NCBI GenBank assembly: GCA_036925085.1
Contig: JAUPFP010000204.1
Coordinates: 1 to 64,000, forward strand
From: Brachycybe producta
Lineage: Eukaryota > Arthropoda > Diplopoda > Playtdesmida > Andrognathidae
Length of the DNA: 64,000 bases
Reading direction: 5' to 3'
Below are positions 13,941 to 22,590 of this stretch, piece by piece. Numbering within the stretch: position 1 is the first letter of the stretch; every line of letters begins with the position of its first letter. Below the pieces are notes generated by a model. The model was not told the DNA's origin. It was given only the letters and a program-made list of their open reading frames with translations, and searched no databases. The position numbers and the translations under genes were made by a program.

Positions 13941-16900
13941 AACTTCGAATTCAACTTCAAATTCAACTTTATCTTCAACTTCAACTTCAACTTCAATTTC
14001 AACTTCAAATTTCATTTGAACCTATACTTCAATTTCAACCTTAACTTAAACTTCAACTTCAATTTCAAACTTTACTTCAACTTCAACTTATACTTCAATT
14101 TCAAATTTAACTTCAACTTTAAGTTCAAGTTCAAGTTCAAGTTCAAGTTCAAGTTCAACTTCAACTTCAACTTCAATTTCAACTTCAACTTCAATTTCAA
14201 CTTCAACTTCAATTTCAACTTTAACTTTAATTCCAAGTTCAACTTCAAATTCAACTTCAAATTCAACTTCAAATTCAACTTCAAATTCAACTTCAAATTC
14301 AACTTCAAATTCAACTTCAAATTCAACTTCAAACTCAACTTCAAATTCAACTTCAACTCTAAAATCAACTTCAATTTCAACTTCAACTACAACTTCAACT
14401 TCAATTTCAACTTTAACTTTAACTTCAATTCAAATCCAATTTCAACTTCAACTTCAACTTCAACTGCAACTTCAACTTCAACTTCAACTTCAACTTTAAC
14501 TTCAACTTCAACTTCAATTTCAACTTCAACTTCATTTTCAACTTCAACTTCAATTTCAACTTCAACTTCAACTTCAACTTCAATTCCAACTTCAGTTTCA
14601 ACTTTAACTTCACCTTCAACTTCAACTTCAACTTCAACTTCAACTTCAACTTCAACTTCAAATTCAACTTCAACTTCAACTTCATCTTCAACTTTAACTT
14701 CAACTTCAACTTCAAATTCAACTTCAACTTCAACTTCAAATTCAACTTCAACTTCACCTTCAACTTCAACTTCAACTTCAACTTCAACTTCAACTTCAAC
14801 TTCAAATTCAACTTCAACTTCAACTTCAAATTCAACTTCAACTTCAACTTTAACTTAAACTTAAACTTCAATTTCAAACTTAACTTCAACTTCAACTTCA
14901 ACTTCAATTTCAATTTCAAATTCAATTTCAACTTCAACTTCAATTTCAACTTTAACTTCAACTTCAATTTCAACTTCAACTTCAATTTCAACTTCAACTT
15001 CAACTTCATTTTCAACTTCAACTTCACCTTCAACTTCAACTTCAACTTCAACTTCAACTTCAACTTCAACTTCAAATTCAACTTCAACTTCAACTTCAAA
15101 TTCAACTTCAACTTCAACTTTAACTTAAACTTAAACTTCAATTTCAAACTTAACTTCAACTTCAACTTCAACTTCAATTTCAATTTCAAATTCAATTTCA
15201 ACTTCAACTTCAATTTCAACTTTAACTTCAACTTCAATTTCAACTTCAATTTCAACTTTAACTTCAACTTCAACTTCAATTTGAAATTCCATTTCAACTT
15301 CAACTTCAATTTCAACTTTAACTTCAACTTCAACTTCAATTTCAACTTCAACTTCATTTTCAACTTCAACTTCAATTTCAACTTCAACTTCAACTTCAAC
15401 TTCAATTCCAACTTCATTTTCAAACTTTAACTTCACCTTCAACTTCAACTTCAACTTCAACTTCAACTTCAACTTCAACTTCAAATTCAACTTCAACTTC
15501 AACTTCATCTTCAACTTTAACTTCAACTTCAACTTCAAATTCGACTTCAACTTCAACTTCAAATTCAGCTTCAACTTCACCTTCAACTTCAACTTCAACT
15601 TCAACTTCAACTTCAACTTCAACTTCAACTTCAACTTCAAATTCAACTTCAACTTCAACTTCAAATTCAACTTCAACTTCAACTTTAACTTAAACTTCAA
15701 CTTCAATTTTAAACTTAACTTCAACTTCAATTTCAATTTCAAATTCAATTTCAACTTCAACTTCAATTTCAACTTTAACTTCAACTTCAATTTCAACTTC
15801 AACTTCAATTTCAACTTCAACTTCAACTTCATTTTCAACTTTAAGTTCAACTTCAATTTCAACTTCAACTTCAATTTCAACTTCAATTTTAACTTTAACT
15901 TCAACTTCAATTTCAACTTCAACTTCAATTTCAAACTTAAACATAAACTTCAATTTCATACTTAACTTCAACTTCAATTTCAATTTCAAATTCAATTTCA
16001 ACTTCAACTTCAACTTCAACTTCAACTTCAATTTCAAACTTAAACATAAACTTCAATTTCAAACTTAACTTCAACTTCAGATTCAATTTCAAATTCAATT
16101 TCAACATTAACTTCAATTTCAACTTTAAGATCAACTTCAATTTCAACTTCAACTTCAATTTCAACTTCAACTTCAATTTCAACTTCAACTTCAATTTCAA
16201 ACTTAAACATAAACTTCAATTTCAAACTTAACTTCAACTTCAAATTCAATTTCAAATTCAATTTTAACTTCAACTTCAATTTCAACTTTAACTTCAACTT
16301 CAACTTCAACTTCAATTTCAATTTCAAATTCAATTTCAACTTCAACTTCAACTTCAACTTCAACTTCAACTTCAACTTCAACTTCAACTTCAACTTCAAC
16401 TTCAACTTCAAATTCAACTTCAACTTCAACTTCAACTTCAACTTCAACTTTAACTTCAACATCAACTTCAACTTCAAATTCAACTTCAACTTCAACTTCA
16501 AATTCAACTTCAACTTCAACTTTATATTCTACTTCAACATCAACTTCAATTTCAACTTCAACTTTAACTTCAACTTTAACTTCAACTTCAACTTCGAATT
16601 CAACTTCAAATTCAACTTTATCTTCAACTTCAACTTCAACTTCAACTTCAACTTTATATTCTACTTCAACATCAACTTCAATTTCAACTTCAACTTTAAC
16701 TTCAACTTTAACTTCAACTTCAACTTCAAATTCAACTTCAACTTCAACTTCAACTTCAACTTCAACTTTAACTTCAACTTCAACTTCAACTTCAACTTCA
16801 ACTTCAACTTCAACTTCAAATTCAACTTCAACTTCAACTTTATATTCTACTTCAACATCAACTTCAATTTCAACTTCAACTTTAACTTCAACTTTAACTT

Positions 16901-18324
16901 CAACTTCAACTTCGAATTCAACTTCAAATTCAACTTTATCTTCAACTTCAACTTCAACTTCAATTTCAACTTCAAATTTCATTTGAACCTATACTTCAAT
17001 TTCAACCTTAACTTAAACTTCAACTTCAATTTCAAACTTTACTTCAACTTCAACTTATACTTCAATTTCAAATTTAACTTCAACTTTAAGTTCAAGTTCA
17101 AGTTCAAGTTCAAGTTCAAGTTCAACTTCAACTTCAACTTCAATTTCAACTTCAACTTCAATTTCAACTTCAACTTCAATTTCAACTTTAACTTTAATTC
17201 CAAGTTCAACTTCAAATTCAACTTCAAATTCAACTTCAAATTCAACTTCAAATTCAACTTCAAATTCAACTTCAAATTCAACTTCAAATTCAACTTCAAA
17301 TTCAACTTCAAACTCAACTTCAAATTCAACTTCAACTCTAAAATCAACTTCAATTTCAACTTCAACTACAACTTCAACTTCAATTTCAACTTTAACTTTA
17401 ACTTCAATTCAAATCCAATTTCAACTTCAACTTCAACTTCAACTGCAACTTCAACTTCAACTTCAACTTCAACTTTAACTTTAACTTCAACTTCAACTTC
17501 AATTTCAACTTCAACTTCATTTTCAACTTCAACTTCAATTTCAACTTCAACTTCAACTTCAACTTCAATTCCAACTTCACTTTCAACTTTAACTTCACCT
17601 TCAACTTCAACTTCAACTTCAACTTCAACTTCAACTTCAACTTCAAATTCAACTTCAACTTCAACTTCATCTTCAACTTTAACTTCAACTTCAACTTCAA
17701 ATTCAACTTCAACTTCAACTTCAAATTCAACTTCAACTTCACCTTCAACTTCAACTTCAACTTCAACTTCAACTTCAACTTCAACTTCAACTTCAAATTC
17801 AACTTCAACTTCAACTTCAAATTCAACTTCAACTTCAACTTTAACTTAAACTTAAACTTCAATTTCAAACTTAACTTCAACTTCAACTTCAATTTCAATT
17901 TCAAATTCAATTTCAACTTCAACTTCAATTTCAACTTTAACTTCAACTTCAATTTCAACTTCAACTTCAATTTCAACTTCAACTTCAACTTCATTTTCAA
18001 CTTTAAGTTGAACTTCAATTTCAACTTCAACTTCAATTTCAACTTCAATTTCAACTTTAACTTAAACTTCAATTTCAACTTCAACTTCAATTTCAAATTC
18101 CATTTCAACTTCAACTTCAATTTCAACTTTAACTTCAACTTCAACTTCAATTTCAACTTCAACTTCATTTTCAACTTCAACTTCAATTTCAACTTCAACT
18201 TTAACTTCAACTTCAATTCCAACTTCATTTTCAAACTTTAACTTCACCTTCAACTTCAACTTCAACTTCAACTTCAACTTCAACTTCAACTTCAAATTCA
18301 ACTTCAACTTCAACTTCATCTTCA

Positions 18325-18328
18325 ACTT
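18325..18328. repeat. Target-site duplication, left copy (ACTT)
   Basis: ACTT directly precedes the left LTR and is matched by ACTT at 30960-30963. A T shared by the LTR edge and the target makes a 5-bp duplication ACTTT (18325-18329) equally readable if the LTR is taken to begin at G. Removing the element and one copy restores the ordinary satellite sequence found at 12590-12640. Confidence 0.8.
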
Positions 18329-18530
18329 TGTAACGTCCCGCCGGACCGTTACAATAACCCCAGTAAGTTCACCCCAAAAAGGACGTAAAACTTACCGCTG
18401 AACCGGCTCCTTACGGGGACGGGACCGTACCCGTAGCCGTCTCCCGCACGGTGCTCCCTGGGTTGTGCCGACTCCACGGAGCCACCCTCGACGGACACGA
18501 CGAAAAACCACGCCGCCACGCCGAGAATAT

Positions 18531-18556
18531 CGCGGTAGAACCGGAGTTCTACCGCG
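18531..18556 (-). repeat. U5 hairpin, loop orientation CCGGAG (+ strand)
   Basis: A perfect 10-bp stem, CGCGGTAGAA (18531-18540) with TTCTACCGCG (18547-18556), encloses the loop CCGGAG. In the other LTR the same stem (30368-30377 and 30384-30393) encloses CTCCGG, the exact reverse complement. See the findings. Confidence 0.95.
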
Positions 18557-18689
18557 AGCCGACACGAAGACCGGCCGAAACAAGTCGGAAGCAGGACGGT
18601 GGCGATTCCCCAACCGGTAATCCCACCCTCCCACGCGGTACTTCCCCAAAGAAACGACACGACACAGTAAGTGATGAATAAAAAGTATA

Positions 18690-18695
18690 TTTATT
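18690..18695 (-). terminator. Candidate polyadenylation signal AATAAA in the 3' LTR
   Basis: On the minus strand this reads AATAAA. It lies about 85 nt downstream of a TATA-like box and is followed by a U-rich and then GU-rich stretch (TGTGTCGTG), the usual layout of an LTR R region. It would end the genomic RNA. The same hexamer is present in the 5' LTR at 30527-30532. Confidence 0.55.
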
Positions 18696-18745
18696 GCACT
18701 TACGGCGAGGTAAAAGATGATAAGATGGCAGTGATATCTACACAA

Positions 18746-19110
18746 CTTGGCTGGTCAACTTCTACCAGCCAAGCCCCCATAAATATACAAACAAGGCCGA
18801 CAGGCCAAAGGCACAAAAACAGAAGAGGCACTGGCCAGTGGAGGTCTCCTTGACCTCCACCCACAGGTCTAGTCTCATGTACAGCCTACAACCAACTGCC
18901 CAGATCCTGTGGTTGACTAGGCCACAGGAAACCTCCAGGCAACTCCACCTGGAGGGGACAGAGGTCACTTCTGACCTCTCACCCATAGACTTCATGGTGA
19001 GAGGTCTGCTGGCACCAAAATGGCATCCGACCTAACAGCCTACTGTAGCTGTCAGGCAGACCACCATAGGGAAATTCGTCTGCTCCACCAAAATTAAAAT
19101 TGGAGCAGAC
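18746..19110 (-). promoter_or_regulatory. U3/R chain of perfect inverted repeats
   Basis: Seven separate perfect hairpins follow one another: CTTGGCTGGT with ACCAGCCAAG (18746-18773), GTGGAGGTC with GACCTCCAC (18838-18860), TCCTGTGG with CCACAGGA (18905-18929), CCTCCAGG with CCTGGAGG (18932-18955), AGAGGTCA with TGACCTCT (18960-18979), CCTCTCACC with GGTGAGAGG (18976-19004, overlapping the previous one) and GTCTGCTCCA with TGGAGCAGAC (19078-19110). All recur in the 5' LTR at +11,837, though the 18967 difference removes one pair of the fifth. Function is unknown; protein-binding dyads or RNA structure are both possible. Confidence 0.8.
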
Positions 19111-19122
19111 CAGGTTGCCACA

Positions 19123-19199
19123 ATCCTCTCAACTTCCCTGTTCCGTCTCGGGAACAGGTCAGTCAAGCCAGCCAGGATTGCTTCCCGAACCTGACCTTC
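19123..19199 (-). other. Short 3' untranslated segment between third frame and 3' LTR
   Basis: These 77 bp follow the TAA of the third frame. They hold the polypurine tract and a small inverted repeat, AGGTCAG with CTGACCT (about 19156-19199). No coding potential is seen. Confidence 0.75.
19124..19144 (-). promoter_or_regulatory. Polypurine tract, plus-strand primer site
   Basis: In element sense a purine-rich run, AACAGGGAAGTTGAGAGGA, ends one T-containing step before the 3' LTR start TGTGG. This is the position of the RNase H-resistant primer for second-strand DNA synthesis. It is interrupted by two T and one C, so the core is probably the AGGGAAG and GAGAGGA parts. Confidence 0.6.
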
Positions 19200-22100
19200 T
19201 TAGGTACCGGACGGCTTCTCTGGCGGTGTCGCGAAAGTGGAGCCCATCCACTCCGCAGCCCACCGACGTGCCCACCACAAGCACATCTGGGTGTTACGCC
19301 ACCCAAAACCAGTATCGAAGACTGTCCCCCTAAGACGGCTTTCCTCCAGGGCTCGGAATTCCTCGAAAGGAATATCCTGGAGTTGCGGACGCGTGTGAAG
19401 CGTCCGACTTGTTAGGAGGTCTACCAGGGCAACCGCGGGCTCGGTCTCGCACCCTGGTAGAGGCTCAGTAATAAACTGTCCAGCCATACCTCCTAGGTCG
19501 CATCCCAGCAAACGTTGGATGAATGGGGCTGCACGCCGGGCTAGACGCACTATCCCGGCATCTAGTCCCACCACATCCAAAATAGCGAACGTTTGCTGGA
19601 CCGGATTCACGACCATGACAACCGGAAAACCTCCACAACCAAACGCCACAACATGGCGCATGTTGTACGGCGGTAGCCTTGCTACCCACGGCTCTGGAAG
19701 TGGCTCATCCAGACGGTAGTAGCCGTGGTATTGGCAACCCTCCATTCCCGGTTGGTCCTGCCAGAGACCAAGCCGGTTATTCAGATACACCTCTGCATCT
19801 GAATACGGGGGCAATGCGCCAATACGCCGTCCCTCAGCCTCAGGCCTAGGGGAGGTTGACGTTTCAGGTCCTAGGGTATCGAATACCCCGCCGCCATGGA
19901 CCGGAGAGAAGGTCGTACCCCCACTGGGGGTCACGGGGTCACTTTTAGCGGGAACACTAACTCCTGCACCCGAGGTTCCTTCGCCCTTAGGTGAGGGCAA
20001 AGTCACCCGGTGCAGGGTTCCCACTGCTCGAACCCGCAGGCTCGAGACCGCATCCACCTTCGGGGAGGATGGAGGCGTGCCGACCAAAACGTCGCGCATC
20101 GACCTACCATCCATCCGCGCCGCCTCAACGGGACGGGTATGGACCGGTTGACTCCCGGCCGGCGTGCTTGCCTGAGCACGCCGGGACTCCTCCTTTTCCG
20201 CCACGACGCCTCCAGTTTCGGCTCCCTGGCGCCTACTACTGGAGGGTGTCGGACTTCCCTTCCTCTCACGTTTGGACCTCTTATGGTCCTTCTTCTTTTT
20301 CTTTTTCTTCCCGTGAGAGGAAGGTTGACCATGCGCCGGGTCAGACTTAACTGACCCCGACGACTTACTGGGCCGATCAGGCTTAGGCGGGTGGTTAGCC
20401 CCCTTCGCCTTCTCGGACTCCTTCTTCGAAGGTTTTCCGGCCGGAGCCGTACTCTTCTTCGTAGAAGTGCCCTTAGCCGAAGTGACAGTCGAGGACGATT
20501 GTCCGGAAACAAATCTTCCTCGACCATCCCGAAGGAGAGACTTCTCCTTCGGTGCAAGAGTCGGCTGACTCTTGCCACCAGTCGCTTTGGCTTCCGCACC
20601 ATGGGCTGGTGCACTGGAAGCCTGCATCGCCTCCCTCTCGGCGATTCGCTTCTGGCCAGCGATGGTCGTGGCACTCGCAATCGGCGGGACGCCACGACCG
20701 ACAGGAGGTTCCCCTGTTTTGAGCGGACTCCGGGCGGGCATTCCCTGCAGGGGAGAAAACTCCGCAGCCCGGCGCTCAAACTCCTGCCGCTCTCCTGCAC
20801 CGACCGCACGAGCGATCTGTCGGTGCAGTCTCGCTGCTTGAGCCTGAAGCCGTTTGAGCTTATCCTCTAAGCTCTCGGGCTTCCGAGGTTCGGAGGCCTT
20901 TCCTCGACCGGAGGACCTGGCCTTCTTACCTCGAGAGCGTTCAGCCACTGGTGGGGTGTGAGGGCGGGACCTCTTTTGTCCCTTACCACCACCACCACTC
21001 ACAGATTTTCCCATTTTACCGGGAGCGGGTACTGGAGGCTGGGCAGCCTTTTTCTCCGCTCGCCGGTCCCTCTTCGGGTTGTCTGACCGCCAGCCGGAGG
21101 GGCCAGCTACTGCCTCGGGCGGACCCGATCCAGCAGCCGGCTTCTCTGGCCAAGCAGCCCCTGGACAACCTTCAGGGTGGGCGAGAGTTTCTGCTCGAAG
21201 CCCCACAGCAGGCGTGAACTTCTTCAACGCCTCCTCCTTAGCTTTGAGCAGAGCCTCTCTCTCTGCGAGAGCCTTGGCTCTGGCAGTGATCCGTGCGGCT
21301 CCGGACTTTTTCTTGCACTTCTTCGCGCCGTCCTTCTTCACCTGCACGGTTGGAAACTCCCCAACGAAGCACCGACGGTCCCCGACCAGGAAGCCACCTT
21401 CCTGGACCATGTCCCGTCTTGCTTCGTCCAACCAATCCAAGCGGTCTTCTTCTTCGGCCAAGGACACAGCCACGGCCTCCAAAGACATTGGATCGGCGGG
21501 AAGTACTCCGGGGGATCCCGTCCCAGACGGTTTACCCTCGGAGGCCGAACTACTCCCGTCAGACTCCGAAGAGCCCTCTGAAGAGGCGTTGCGGCTCCGC
21601 CACTGCCTTGAGGCGTCAACCACCACCGAATCAACGGTGGTTTCGACCTCCATCTCCGTGTCAATGACTAAGGACGCTCCCAAAGAGACGTCCTCACTGT
21701 CCTCGACCACCCTAGACCAATCTAGGAGGTCTCGAACAGACGGAGACCCAGGTTCCGGGGTACTAGCGGTTACCACACCGGTAGCCGCTTTCCCACCATC
21801 AATACCCGCTTCTGCAGACTCACCAACCGGGGAGACTACCGCCGCCACCGACTGAACGGTGGTAGCAGCCGTATCCCTGGTGGGAGACTGCAGGTACCTG
21901 CCCCAGAAGGCTCCGACACCGGTCGGAGTCGACTGGGCAGATGCCGGACCTTCCACGGCCTCTGCCGCCGGGGAATCAACAGATTCCACGGTAGCATCCG
22001 CCGTTTCTGGCCCGCCAGATGATGGGGAGCCCTCCGATCCCGACTCCAACAGCCTTGCATCCCCTGGATGCAGCGGACTGAGGGAGGAGGACCGTTGGCC

Positions 22101-22397
22101 ACTCCCGTCGCCTTCCTCCTTCTCCTTCTCCGTGATGGGCCTGCGAAAAAGGGACAAAACCGTTAACAACAAGTTTTCACCATGGAAAAGTGAATTCCAC
22201 GGACTTTTACTGTGAGAATTCATGTTTTCACCGTCCAAAGTCGGTAATTCACGGTCAAAACCGTGTTTTACCGCCTTCTTACGGTGAAAACCACTTTTCC
22301 CCCCTTTCAGAACCGGTAGAAAGGGTATTCCACGGGATTTCACCGTGCGAATCGCGGTTTCCACCGTCCGAAGTCGGTAAACCACGGTAAAAACCAT
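19200..22397 (-). CDS. Third ORF of the retrotransposon (env position), unknown function
   Basis: This 1065-codon frame starts at an ATG (22397) and ends in TAA (19202-19200). It overlaps the end of the pol frame by 119 nt in the +1 frame; a second ATG at 22223 (residue 59) lies beyond the pol stop and may be the real start, because residues 1-75 cover a repeated non-coding-like segment. Residues about 90-860 are Ser/Pro/Gly/Ala/Lys-rich, with two helical, possibly coiled segments (about 369-394 and 509-547) and a strongly basic run at 697-713 (KKKKKKKDHKRSKRERK) that resembles a nuclear-localisation or RNA-binding stretch. Residues about 860-1055 look like one folded domain with many aromatic residues, Cys and Gly. 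There is no signal peptide, no convincing membrane anchor and no furin-type site followed by a fusion peptide, so it does not look like a retroviral envelope. I do not recognise the family. Expression probably needs a spliced or otherwise separate RNA. Confidence 0.8.
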   Translation of the reverse strand: MVFTVVYRLRTVETAIRTVKSRGIPFLPVLKGGKSGFHRKKAVKHGFDRELPTLDGENMNSHSKSPWNSLFHGENLLLTVLSLFRRPITEKEKEEGDGSGQRSSSLSPLHPGDARLLESGSEGSPSSGGPETADATVESVDSPAAEAVEGPASAQSTPTGVGAFWGRYLQSPTRDTAATTVQSVAAVVSPVGESAEAGIDGGKAATGVVTASTPEPGSPSVRDLLDWSRVVEDSEDVSLGASLVIDTEMEVETTVDSVVVDASRQWRSRNASSEGSSESDGSSSASEGKPSGTGSPGVLPADPMSLEAVAVSLAEEEDRLDWLDEARRDMVQEGGFLVGDRRCFVGEFPTVQVKKDGAKKCKKKSGAARITARAKALAEREALLKAKEEALKKFTPAVGLRAETLAHPEGCPGAAWPEKPAAGSGPPEAVAGPSGWRSDNPKRDRRAEKKAAQPPVPAPGKMGKSVSGGGGKGQKRSRPHTPPVAERSRGKKARSSGRGKASEPRKPESLEDKLKRLQAQAARLHRQIARAVGAGERQEFERRAAEFSPLQGMPARSPLKTGEPPVGRGVPPIASATTIAGQKRIAEREAMQASSAPAHGAEAKATGGKSQPTLAPKEKSLLRDGRGRFVSGQSSSTVTSAKGTSTKKSTAPAGKPSKKESEKAKGANHPPKPDRPSKSSGSVKSDPAHGQPSSHGKKKKKKKDHKRSKRERKGSPTPSSSRRQGAETGGVVAEKEESRRAQASTPAGSQPVHTRPVEAARMDGRSMRDVLVGTPPSSPKVDAVSSLRVRAVGTLHRVTLPSPKGEGTSGAGVSVPAKSDPVTPSGGTTFSPVHGGGVFDTLGPETSTSPRPEAEGRRIGALPPYSDAEVYLNNRLGLWQDQPGMEGCQYHGYYRLDEPLPEPWVARLPPYNMRHVVAFGCGGFPVVMVVNPVQQTFAILDVVGLDAGIVRLARRAAPFIQRLLGCDLGGMAGQFITEPLPGCETEPAVALVDLLTSRTLHTRPQLQDIPFEEFRALEESRLRGTVFDTGFGWRNTQMCLWWARRWAAEWMGSTFATPPEKPSGT

Positions 22398-22590
22398 GAT
22401 TAACCACCTTCCGACGGTGAAAACACCCTCTCACCGAGTTCCGACGGTTGGAAAGGGCATTGCACGGACTTCTACCGTGCAAAATGCCGTGTTCACCGTC
22501 CAAAGTCGGCAATTCACGGTCAAAACCGTGTTTCACCGCCTTCGATCGGCGAAAACCACTCCCTGGCGGGCTTCTACCGTCCACACACCG
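22150..22590 (-). repeat. About three imperfect ~132-bp tandem repeats at the pol/ORF3 junction
   Basis: Equivalent segments begin at 22195 (TTCCACGGACTTTTACTG), 22329 (TTCCACGGGATTTCACCG) and 22460 (TTGCACGGACTTCTACCG), 134 and 131 bp apart. Each continues with TTTCACCGTCCAAAGTCGG-like, CACGGTCAAAACCGTG-like and ACGGTGAAAAC-like parts. Because the repeats change frame, the same peptide, KAVKHGFDRELPTLDGE, appears near residue 1738 of the pol frame and residue 41 of the third frame. The ACCGT/ACGGT vocabulary is the same as in the 5' leader. This suggests a structured spacer rather than selected protein sequence. Confidence 0.75.

Larger units (their letters stand above)
1..18328. repeat. Left TTCAAC hexamer satellite array with higher-order structure
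   Basis: The whole stretch is made of 6-bp units, mostly TTCAAC, with TTCAAA, TTCAAT, TTTAAC and rarer TTCAAG variants. The + strand is nearly free of G. Recurrent long markers break the monotony: AATTCAAATCCAATTTC (about 120, 958, 2813, 3385, 4224, 5590, 6441, 7708, 9724, 11847, 14430, 17408), TTGAACTTGATCTTGAAC (about 215, 1054, 3481, 4320, 6970) and ACTTAAACATAAACTTC (from about 8670). Spacing of these markers shows nested duplications. Long open frames here encode only two- or three-residue alternations in several frames at once, so I treat the region as non-coding satellite. No gene, RNA gene or other mobile element is visible in it. Confidence 0.97.
18329..19122 (-). repeat. 3' LTR of the retrotransposon
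   Basis: This 794-bp LTR is downstream of the third frame in element sense. It matches 30166-30959 with no indel. Differences are G/A at 18470 (30307), A/G at 18967 (30804), A/G at 19025 (30862), and a six-base hairpin loop at 18541-18546 that is reversed and complemented in the other copy. In element sense the order is U3 (from 19122 down to about 18750), a short R containing AATAAA, then U5 to 18329. The open frames on either strand inside it are not shared with Gag, Pol or any family I recognise. Confidence 0.97.

Noticed and set aside
13771-14019. Ser-Thr-rich frame resembling a mucin-like or surface protein
   Set aside because: It is the TCAACT phase of the hexamer. Identical-looking stretches occur throughout the satellite and have no signal peptide or flanking unique domain.
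1-18328. Possible telomeric repeat
   Set aside because: TTCAAC lacks the G-run of telomeric repeats, is interrupted by many variants, and has long higher-order units. An interstitial or heterochromatic satellite fits better.
18349-18745. Small open frames inside the LTRs (also at 30186-30582)
   Set aside because: They overlap each other on both strands, cover the promoter and poly(A) region, and show no recognisable domain. They are ordinary chance frames in G+C-rich LTR sequence.
19991-21855. Several plus- and minus-strand frames overlapping the third ORF
   Set aside because: All are shorter than the 1065-codon frame and are arginine/proline-rich shadows typical of alternative frames of a G+C-rich gene.
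19200-22397. Classical retroviral envelope
   Set aside because: There is no signal peptide, no membrane anchor near the C-terminus and no cleavage site followed by a hydrophobic fusion segment; the protein is basic and low-complexity.
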